A model generated the notes under the pieces. That model had not been told where the DNA came from and made no database searches. It saw only the letters and a list, made by a program, of their open reading frames with translations. From the NCBI GenBank assembly GCA_023388635.1, contig JAEWFW010000059.1, positions 1 through 62,417 on the forward strand: a DNA stretch of 62,417 nucleotides, given 5' to 3'. Each line of letters opens with the position of its first letter. The first letter of the stretch is position 1. The stretch is from Bacillota bacterium (GTDB lineage Bacteria > Bacillota > Bacilli > Desulfuribacillales > Desulfuribacillaceae). Made by a program: the position numbers and the translations under genes. Of this stretch, positions 8,035 through 15,175 are shown piece after piece.

Positions 8035-9569
8035 AACAAGGGAGAGTCTATTTAGTTGGCGCGGGACCGGGGGATCCGGGATTGATTACAGTAAGAGGCT
8101 TAGAATGTGTTAAAAAAGCAGATGTACTTGTATACGATCGTTTATCAAGTCCGCGTTTGCTCGCCTATGCCAAGCCTGAATGTGAACGCATCTATGTGGG
8201 GAAAATGCCGGATCGTCACACGTTAAAACAAGAGGAAATCAACCAACTGCTGGTGGATAAAGCGCTGGAAGGGCATATTGTCACACGTTTGAAAGGGGGA
8301 GACCCTTGTATATTCGGGCGTGTTGGTGAAGAAGCAGAATTGTTAGTAGACAACGGAGTAGAATTTGAAATTGTCCCGGGTATTACCTCGGGGATTGCCG
8401 TACCTGCCTATGCAGGTATTCCTGTCACGCACCGCGATTATAATTCATCGTTTGCAATTGTCACGGGTCATGAAGACCCTGATAAAGAGGAATCAAATAT
8501 TGATTGGAGCAAATTATCGACAGCGACGGGTACGATCGCGTTTTATATGGGAATCTCGAATCTCCCTTCGATAGTGAAAAATTTAATTGCCCATGGCAGA
8601 GCAGCTTCGACGCCCGTTGCTTTAATCCGCTGGGGCACACGACCCGAGCAGTGGACACTGACAGGGACTCTGGCGACGATTGTTGAGTTGGTGGAGCAGA
8701 CAGGATTTACGTCACCGGCAATTATCCTTGTAGGCGATGTTGTCACACTTAGGGAAAAATTGAATTGGTATGAAAAGAAGCCGTTGTTCGGTCAACGAAT
8801 TCTCGTGACACGTGCCAGAAGTCAGGCGAGTGAGTTGTCGGAAATGATTGAGGAACTCGGTGGTGAGCCATTTGAATTTCCGACGATTCGCATGGTTGAG
8901 CCGGCAGACATTGCTCCTGTGGAAGCGGCATTGCAAGCATTAGGGACATTTGATTGGGTGATCTTCACCAGCCCTAATGGTGTACGGTATTTTATGGAAT
9001 ACATGAAACGCTTTAAAGTGGATATCCGCGCATTTGGCAATGCTCAAATTGCCTGTGTAGGACCTAAGACGGCAGAAATACTAGAGAGCTACGGACTGCT
9101 CGTCGATGTGTTACCCGCTCAGTTTATTGCCGAGGGGCTATTAGATGCCATCGAAGATCAGTTAAAGCCTGGGCAGAAAGTGCTCTTACCGCGGGCAGAC
9201 ATAGCGAGAAAAATGTTACCGCAGGAATTACGGAAACGCGGTCTGGACGTGACAGAAATTGATACATATGAGACGCAAATTGATGCGGATAACGCCCAAG
9301 AGGTTATTGAACTGTTAAAAGAGCAGCGTATTCAGATGATTACATTCACAAGTTCGTCGACAGTATCTAATTTTTTTGATGCGCTTGTGTCGGCTGGTGA
9401 AGATGTGTTGTCTTTGGTTAACGGTGTCGGAATCATCAGCATCGGAGCGATGACGACGCAGACATGCCAGTCTTTGGGGTTAGAAGTGACAGGACAGGCA
9501 GAGCAAGCGACATTGCAGGGATTAATGGAAGCCGTTATCGGAAATGCGCAAGCAGCATCCGGTAAATGA
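8031..9569 (+). CDS. cobA-hemD: Fused uroporphyrinogen-III C-methyltransferase / uroporphyrinogen-III synthase
   Basis: Bifunctional 512-residue protein. Residues 1 to about 250 are a SUMT domain (CobA) that methylates uroporphyrinogen III to precorrin-2 with SAM: VYLVGAGPGDPGLITVRG at the start, VTRLKGGDPCIFGR near residue 85, and VPGITSGIAVPAYAGIPVTHR. Residues from about 255 are a HemD domain (LFGQRILVTRARSQASELS onward) that cyclises hydroxymethylbilane with D-ring inversion. CobA-HemD fusions are known in anaerobic Firmicutes. The fusion puts the siroheme branch at the exit of uroporphyrinogen synthesis. It overlaps hemC by four bases. Confidence 0.95.
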   Translation: MKQGRVYLVGAGPGDPGLITVRGLECVKKADVLVYDRLSSPRLLAYAKPECERIYVGKMPDRHTLKQEEINQLLVDKALEGHIVTRLKGGDPCIFGRVGEEAELLVDNGVEFEIVPGITSGIAVPAYAGIPVTHRDYNSSFAIVTGHEDPDKEESNIDWSKLSTATGTIAFYMGISNLPSIVKNLIAHGRAASTPVALIRWGTRPEQWTLTGTLATIVELVEQTGFTSPAIILVGDVVTLREKLNWYEKKPLFGQRILVTRARSQASELSEMIEELGGEPFEFPTIRMVEPADIAPVEAALQALGTFDWVIFTSPNGVRYFMEYMKRFKVDIRAFGNAQIACVGPKTAEILESYGLLVDVLPAQFIAEGLLDAIEDQLKPGQKVLLPRADIARKMLPQELRKRGLDVTEIDTYETQIDADNAQEVIELLKEQRIQMITFTSSSTVSNFFDALVSAGEDVLSLVNGVGIISIGAMTTQTCQSLGLEVTGQAEQATLQGLMEAVIGNAQAASGK

Positions 9570-9598
9570 TTTTTATAAATCAATCTGGAGGGATTAGT

Positions 9599-10570
9599 AT
9601 GAAGTCATTTGACAGACACAGAAGATTGCGAAAAACAGCGAATTTGCGTGCGCTTGTCAGGGAGACGCAGATTAGGACGGAAGATTTGATCTATCCACTG
9701 TTTGTCGTTCATGGTGAACAGCAAAAACATGAAATACCATCGATGCCGGGAGTATTCCATTTGTCGATTGATATGTTGGAAGCAGAAATACAAGAATTGC
9801 AGAGCTTGAAGATCACATCGGTGATTTTGTTCGGATTGCCTAAAGAGAAGGACGAACTGAGCTCCGAGGCGTATGATGATCAGGGTATCGTCCAGCAGGC
9901 GATCCGTAAGATCAAGCAAATCGCACCGGATATGCTCATCGTCACAGATGTATGTCTATGTCAATATAATCCGATGGGACATTGCGGTATTGTTGATGAC
10001 GGGTACGTTACAAATGATAAATCGTTAAAGCTGCTGGCGAAGGTGGCTGTGTCTCACGCCCGGGCGGGAGCTGATATCGTCGCACCTTCCGATATGATGG
10101 ATGGTCGCATATCGAAATTGCGCAAGGAGTTAGACAAAAACGGATTTGCAGAAGTCCCGATCATGTCTTACGCGGTGAAGTATGCTTCGGCATACTATGG
10201 ACCATTCCGCGATGCGGCTGATTCTAAGCCACAATTCGGGGATCGCAAGACGTATCAAATGGATCCGGCAAATGTTCGCGAAGCATTGCGCGAGGCGGTA
10301 AGTGATGTGGAGGAAGGCGCTGATTTCCTCATGGTCAAGCCGGCGTTGGCGTATCTGGACATTATCAAAGAATTGCGACAGAATTTCGACCTGCCGATTG
10401 CTGCATATAATGTCAGCGGCGAGTACTCAATGATCAAAGCAGCGGCGCAATGCGGTTGGATTGACGAAAAGGCAGTTGTACTGGAATCGATACTCGGCAT
10501 GAAGCGCGCCGGTGCAGATATTATTCTGACGTATTTTGCAAAAGATATCGCGCGCTGGTTGCAGGAATAA
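9599..10570 (+). CDS. hemB: Delta-aminolevulinic acid dehydratase (porphobilinogen synthase)
   Basis: Condenses two 5-aminolevulinates to porphobilinogen. The 323-residue protein has the zinc-type cysteine cluster TDVCLCQYNPMGHCG near residue 120, the first Schiff-base lysine region SYAVKYASAYYGPFR near residue 196, and the second in FLMVKPALAYLD near residue 249. The Cys-rich loop predicts a zinc-dependent rather than magnesium-only enzyme. The start at 9599 follows CTGGAGGG; the frame from 9566 would run through this RBS. It lies 29 bases after cobA-hemD. Confidence 0.96.
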   Translation: MKSFDRHRRLRKTANLRALVRETQIRTEDLIYPLFVVHGEQQKHEIPSMPGVFHLSIDMLEAEIQELQSLKITSVILFGLPKEKDELSSEAYDDQGIVQQAIRKIKQIAPDMLIVTDVCLCQYNPMGHCGIVDDGYVTNDKSLKLLAKVAVSHARAGADIVAPSDMMDGRISKLRKELDKNGFAEVPIMSYAVKYASAYYGPFRDAADSKPQFGDRKTYQMDPANVREALREAVSDVEEGADFLMVKPALAYLDIIKELRQNFDLPIAAYNVSGEYSMIKAAAQCGWIDEKAVVLESILGMKRAGADIILTYFAKDIARWLQE

Positions 10571-10641
10571 CTATAGGAATAACCATACTGCGGCGAAGTA
10601 GCCATATAATTTACTAAAGAGGAAAACGTAGAGGTGAAGAG

Positions 10642-11685
10642 ATGACAGAATACCAACTGGATGTTGTAGACAGAAAATTGCTGAACCTGTTGCAGGCAGG
10701 TATTCCATTGGTACAGCAGCCGTTTTTGCAATTGAGCAGGGAATTAGCAGTGGAAGAGTCGGAAGTGATAGAGCGCATTGAAAATTTGAAAAAGCAAAAG
10801 GTCATTCGCCAGATATCGGCGATTTTCGATACGAAGAGTCTAGGCTACGAATCGAGTCTTGTGGCGGCAAGTGTCAGACCGGAACGTCTGCAGGCGGCGG
10901 TCGAAATTCTCAACGCCCATCCGGGTGTCAGCCATAACTATGAGCGCTCCCATCGATTTAACGTATGGTTTACGATTGCCATACCGCCTGACAGTAAGAT
11001 TGGTCTCGAAGGCACAGTAGAATTGTTGGGTAGAATGGCGGGCGTCGATTCGATTCGCATTTTACCGACTTTGAAATTATATAAAATCGGTGTCAAATTA
11101 GATATGGAGAGCGACGGGGGTACAAGTGTCTTAGATGCCCCGGTATATGATGAGAATTCTGCCGCGAAACCACAGGAACTGACGGAGCTCGATATCGCCA
11201 TTGTTCGCGAGGCACAGGAGTATTTGCCAATCATTGCACAGCCCTTTGACGCGATGGCGGAAAAGGTCGGGATTTCTGTTGCAGCATTTCTCGAGCGCTT
11301 GCAAGAGTTGCAAGCATCGGGGCATATGCGGCGTTTTGCCGCCGTTTTGCACCATAGGAAAGCAGGCTTTCAAGTGAATGCGATGGGAGTCTGGGCTGTT
11401 CCTGACGAGATCGTCGATCAAGTAGGTGTACAACTGGCGAAGTTTTCGGCAGTCAGTCATTGTTACCGCAGGACGAGCTATGCCGATTGGCCGTATACAG
11501 TTTTCACAATGATTCACGGTCGGGACCGCGATGACTGTGAGAATATTTTGCGCGAAATGGCGGAGGCTACAGGTATATACGAGCGGGACGCGTTATATTC
11601 CGTTCGTGAATTTAAAAAAGTACGAGTGAAGTATTTTACTCCGGAGATTGGTGAGTGGGAAAAGCGATACGGGGAGGTCAAATAA
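10642..11685 (+). CDS. ahbAB: Fused siroheme decarboxylase AhbA-AhbB (Lrp/AsnC-like, NirDL-type)
   Basis: Two tandem Lrp/AsnC-like modules of about 170 residues, each a helix-turn-helix followed by an RAM-like domain. The first carries GVSHNYERSHRFNVWFT near residue 95; the second carries SHCYRRTSYADWPYTVFT near residue 275. These are the signatures of AhbA/NirD-G and AhbB/NirL-H, which jointly decarboxylate the C12 and C18 acetates of siroheme to 12,18-didecarboxysiroheme. In the best-studied organisms the two are separate subunits; here they are one 347-residue chain. Position inside the hem operon, after siroheme-making genes, supports the assignment over a DNA-binding regulator. AhbC and AhbD are not in the window. 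Confidence 0.88.
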   Translation: MTEYQLDVVDRKLLNLLQAGIPLVQQPFLQLSRELAVEESEVIERIENLKKQKVIRQISAIFDTKSLGYESSLVAASVRPERLQAAVEILNAHPGVSHNYERSHRFNVWFTIAIPPDSKIGLEGTVELLGRMAGVDSIRILPTLKLYKIGVKLDMESDGGTSVLDAPVYDENSAAKPQELTELDIAIVREAQEYLPIIAQPFDAMAEKVGISVAAFLERLQELQASGHMRRFAAVLHHRKAGFQVNAMGVWAVPDEIVDQVGVQLAKFSAVSHCYRRTSYADWPYTVFTMIHGRDRDDCENILREMAEATGIYERDALYSVREFKKVRVKYFTPEIGEWEKRYGEVK

Positions 11686-12969
11686 ATGAAACGCACGAAG
11701 TCAGCGTTAGCTTTTGAACGGGCGAAAGAAGTAATACCGGGTGGCGTAAACAGCCCGGTGCGTGCATTTAAAGCGATAGGCATACCGCCGGTGTTTATTC
11801 AAGAGGCACATGGTTCGAAGATCGTCGACATTGACGGCAATGAATACATTGATTATGTCGGCTCTTGGGGTCCGCTGATCCTTGGACACAGTCACCCGCA
11901 AGTCGTGGAAGCGATTCGGGAATATGCGGGCAAAGGTACGAGTTATGGAGCTCCTACAGAATTGGAGACGGAGCTGGCAAAACTCGTGATTGATATTATT
12001 CCTTCGGTTGAAATGATCCGCATGGTCAGTTCCGGTACAGAGGCAGTGATGAGTGCCGTACGTCTGGCTCGCGGGTATACGAAGCGCAATAAAATTGTCA
12101 AATTTGAAGGCTGCTTTCATGGTCATGCAGACAGCATGTTGATTAAAGCCGGATCGGGTGTGGCGACATTGGGGCTGCCGGATAGTCCGGGAGTGCCTGA
12201 AAGCATTGCCGCTCAAACACTGACCGTTCCTTATAACGATCAAGAGAGCTTACGCGTATTATTCGAGACATACGGTGAAGAGATTGCCGGTGTGATCCTG
12301 GAACCGGTAGCGGGGAATATGGGACTTGTGACACCGGAAGCCGGATATCTGGAATTTGTACGCGACATTACAAGAAAATACGGCGCCTTACTGATTTTCG
12401 ACGAAGTGATGTGCGGATTCCGTGTCCATTATCGCGGTGCCCAAACGCTATATAATATTGATCCTGATATCACATGCCTCGGCAAAGTCATCGGTGGCGG
12501 CATGCCTGTCGGCGCGTATGCAGGCAAGAGAGAAATTATGGAGCATATCGCTCCGGCTGGGAACATATACCAGGCAGGTACGTTGTCAGGCAATCCGCTG
12601 GCGATGATTGCCGGGTACACGACGTTAAAGCTGCTCGGAGAGCCGGATGTGTTCGATCAACTGGTCGATAAGACGAAGAGATTGGCAGAAGGCATACAGC
12701 AGCACGCACAGGAATTGGGAATTCCTCACTATATGAATCAAATCGGCAGCATGTTCTGCCTGTATTTCAATGAGCAGAAAGTCGTAAATTACAACATAGC
12801 CACACAATCGGATACGAAGAGATTTGCGAAATTTTATCAAGGAATGTTAGATGCTGGTGTTTATCTTGCACCGTCACAATTTGAGTCATGTTTTATGTCG
12901 ACGGCTCACAGTGATGAGGATATCGCAAGGACGATAGAAGCGTCTTATCATGCGCTGAAATCGTTATAG
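11686..12969 (+). CDS. hemL: Glutamate-1-semialdehyde 2,1-aminomutase
   Basis: PLP enzyme that converts glutamate-1-semialdehyde to 5-aminolevulinate, completing the C5 route started by HemA. The 427-residue protein shows PGGVNSPVRAFKAIG, VSSGTEAVMSAVRLARGYT (PLP phosphate site), FDEVMCGFRVHYRGAQ, and the Schiff-base lysine in ITCLGKVIGGGMPVGAY near residue 266. It starts directly at the ahbAB stop with GGGGAGG as RBS. It is the last gene of the operon and is followed by a strong hairpin. Confidence 0.96.
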   Translation: MKRTKSALAFERAKEVIPGGVNSPVRAFKAIGIPPVFIQEAHGSKIVDIDGNEYIDYVGSWGPLILGHSHPQVVEAIREYAGKGTSYGAPTELETELAKLVIDIIPSVEMIRMVSSGTEAVMSAVRLARGYTKRNKIVKFEGCFHGHADSMLIKAGSGVATLGLPDSPGVPESIAAQTLTVPYNDQESLRVLFETYGEEIAGVILEPVAGNMGLVTPEAGYLEFVRDITRKYGALLIFDEVMCGFRVHYRGAQTLYNIDPDITCLGKVIGGGMPVGAYAGKREIMEHIAPAGNIYQAGTLSGNPLAMIAGYTTLKLLGEPDVFDQLVDKTKRLAEGIQQHAQELGIPHYMNQIGSMFCLYFNEQKVVNYNIATQSDTKRFAKFYQGMLDAGVYLAPSQFESCFMSTAHSDEDIARTIEASYHALKSL

Positions 12970-12992
12970 ACACAATGACTTCACATAGCTTC

Positions 12993-13040
12993 ATTATAAA
13001 AAGTACCGCTGATTGTCTAATCAGCGGTACTTTTTATAAT
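12993..13040 (+). terminator. Perfect 22-bp hairpin terminating the hem operon
   Basis: Arms 12993-13014 and 13019-13040 are perfect reverse complements around a GTCT loop, and include GTACCGCTGATT against AATCAGCGGTAC and then T5. The A5/T5 symmetry makes it functional in either direction. Confidence 0.93.
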
Positions 13041-13125
13041 ATTTTCCTCATATACTTTAGCGATTGTCATCATATATGAGAAGTTATATGTATAGTCAGA
13101 ATTTTTTGTGGAGGTGTTAAAATAC

Positions 13126-14811
13126 ATGGAATCAAAAGTTTTTGAAATTCAGTTTTTTGATGAGATGGAAATAACCGGTCTTGGTGTCGATTCAGTACTT
13201 GATATAGATATTACTCCCAAGATTGAGTTAAAAGAAGCAGATTATATGTACACATTGACGGGGATGCTGCTGATTAAAGGAAGATATTTGCCTGTGAGCA
13301 AAACGGCACCCAATGACGTACGGGCAAGCGGAAGTCGGCCATGGTTGGCGCGAGCCGGAATGCGCGAACCACAGACATTTGATAAAGCATTTCCGATCCG
13401 TGTCATGATTCCCATCGATCAAGTGGAATTGAAGGAAGACATAAAAGTCAGTATCCATGATATCCAGTATAATGTACGTGATGAACATGCGATTTCCGTC
13501 AATTGTAAAATCTTATTGGGGGGATTGATACCTCATAAAGAGAACTGGGAAGCGGCGAATCCACAGCATGATGCCTATGAGCAAGCCATAGCGCAGGCAA
13601 ATGAGCAAGAATCTTGGCAGCAAGCTGCATTTCCACAAGAAACATCACCGCAGCAAGAATTTCCGCGAGAATCATTGCAACAAGAGCCGTTTCAGCAAGA
13701 GGAATTTCAGCAGGAGCCGTTTCAGCAGGAGGCATTTCCGCAAGGAGAATTCCCGGGATACGGGCAGACGCCATATAACTACCAACAAGGCTATGAAGAG
13801 CCAGTATATCCGCAGGAATACGGACATAATTATCAGCAGATTTACCCACAGAGTTATTCACAGGGTTATCAACAAGGTTACCCACAGGATTATCCACAGA
13901 TGTTCGCACAACCGAATCAAGGGTATGGATCTTATTCCAACCATACACAGTATTTAAATTCCTACGGGAGCGATTCGTATGTAAAGGACAATCAAGAAGA
14001 ACAGGCGCAAGAAGCATCCGGAAATGTTGATGAGGAGATCATGGAAGATAATTGGCGCACAGAATTTTCACAAATGAGCCGTTCATTTCCATGGAATTCA
14101 CCGCACTCATTTTCGAATCAACGGGAAGAAGATGTTGTACGTGAGCAGAATTCCTACGGAGAACAGCAGGATTCTTACAGGGAGCAACAAAATTTCTATG
14201 ACGAACAGCACGAGGAACAAATTGTAGATGAGCCGGAACGTCCACAAATTGAGAATGCTCGATCGATTAGCAATGTAAAAGAATCGGCAAAAGATCATGC
14301 ACAAGAGCACGTACAAAGGCAAGAACAGGCACGAGAGCACATAGAAAAGCAACAGCAGGCAAAAGAGCACACGGAAGAGCAACAGCAGGCACGAGAGCAT
14401 ATAGAAGAGCAGCAACAGGCACGAGAGAACACAGAAGAAAAAGATCATACAAGTGAAGAAATAGAAGCAGAAGAGCTTGAGCCAATGCAGGAAGTGGAAG
14501 AAACCGAGGAAGTAGCGGAATTAGTTCCCAGACTCAAAGTGAAAATATCGGAAAACGGCACGACGACACCTGCAAATCAGGAAATGAATGCATCGGATGA
14601 TTCGTCGGCACCAATGACTCGTTGGTGGGATGTATGGGAGACAGAAGAGACATTTACGTCAATTAAATATTATATGATTCAAGAACAGGATGATATGAAC
14701 TCGATTGTCGATCAATATAAAATCAGTCGTTTGGAATTATTAAAAGCAAATAAGCAGTTAGAAGAAGGGGAATGGCGCACGGGGATGAGAATTCGCATTC
14801 CAAGATCTTGA
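13126..14811 (+). CDS. spoVID: SpoVID-like spore coat morphogenetic protein with C-terminal LysM
   Basis: The 561-residue protein sits between hemL and valS exactly where B. subtilis has spoVID. The N-terminal 135 residues form a beta-rich domain like the SpoVID N-domain, which in Bacillus anchors coat encasement. The middle (about 150-470) is Gln/Glu-rich with tandem repeats: QQEPF/QQEEF units near 185-205 and EHIE-QQQAR units near 405-440. Residues about 515-561 form a LysM fold (YYMIQEQDDMNSIVDQYK ... MRIRIP). I chose ATG 13126 because GGAGGTG ends 9 bases upstream; the GTG at 13108 overlaps it. The ysxE neighbour of B. subtilis is absent. Confidence 0.85.
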   Translation: MESKVFEIQFFDEMEITGLGVDSVLDIDITPKIELKEADYMYTLTGMLLIKGRYLPVSKTAPNDVRASGSRPWLARAGMREPQTFDKAFPIRVMIPIDQVELKEDIKVSIHDIQYNVRDEHAISVNCKILLGGLIPHKENWEAANPQHDAYEQAIAQANEQESWQQAAFPQETSPQQEFPRESLQQEPFQQEEFQQEPFQQEAFPQGEFPGYGQTPYNYQQGYEEPVYPQEYGHNYQQIYPQSYSQGYQQGYPQDYPQMFAQPNQGYGSYSNHTQYLNSYGSDSYVKDNQEEQAQEASGNVDEEIMEDNWRTEFSQMSRSFPWNSPHSFSNQREEDVVREQNSYGEQQDSYREQQNFYDEQHEEQIVDEPERPQIENARSISNVKESAKDHAQEHVQRQEQAREHIEKQQQAKEHTEEQQQAREHIEEQQQARENTEEKDHTSEEIEAEELEPMQEVEETEEVAELVPRLKVKISENGTTTPANQEMNASDDSSAPMTRWWDVWETEETFTSIKYYMIQEQDDMNSIVDQYKISRLELLKANKQLEEGEWRTGMRIRIPRS

Positions 14812-14825
14812 CTTTTAGAAATAAA

Positions 14826-15152
14826 CATGTTTAAACTACTACTAGAGCGTAAATAATTGAAGTAAATCGATGAGTGGAAGTAGTAGTTCCGATTTCTTTT
14901 TTACAGAAAGAAAATCCAAGGCTGAGAGATTTTCAAAAATGAGCGGGAAGAAGTTATCCACAAGTGCTTTTTCATGCGCGCAGTGCTTACAGGATGTGAT
15001 GGAACTGATACGGTTGTCCTGACATTTTGTGTGAAGTGCATGAATAGGTCGGTCGCAGCCGTTATCTGCATGAAGTGTGTATGGCTATTTGTCATACAAA
15101 TAAAGGTGGTACCGCGAGCTCCTCGTCCTTTAGACGGAGAGCTCTTTTTTCA
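14826..15152 (+). ncRNA. T-box leader of valS, specifier GUU (Val)
   Basis: Between spoVID and valS. The T-box sequence AAGGTGGTACCGCG is at 15103-15116, followed by a hairpin and U-tract (GAGCTC ... GAGCTCTTTTTT, to about 15150). In stem I the specifier loop can be read: GTGGA (14874-14878) pairs with TCCAC (14957-14961) and TTCC (14887-14890) with GGAA (14946-14949). That leaves GAAGTTA (14950-14956) with GTT at 14953-14955, a valine codon. Uncharged tRNA-Val should stabilise the antiterminator and switch valS on. The 5' boundary is approximate. Confidence 0.93.
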
Positions 15153-15175
15153 TTTATTACTATTTGGAGGGGTAT

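Noticed and set aside
10642..11685. Lrp/AsnC-type transcription regulator
   Set aside because: The fold is Lrp-like, but duplicated AhbA/AhbB motifs and the hem operon context point to siroheme decarboxylase.
11707..12243. Long minus-strand open frame (178 codons) opposite hemL
   Set aside because: It lies wholly inside the well-supported hemL gene, has no ribosome binding site and shows no recognisable domain; it is a shadow of codon usage.
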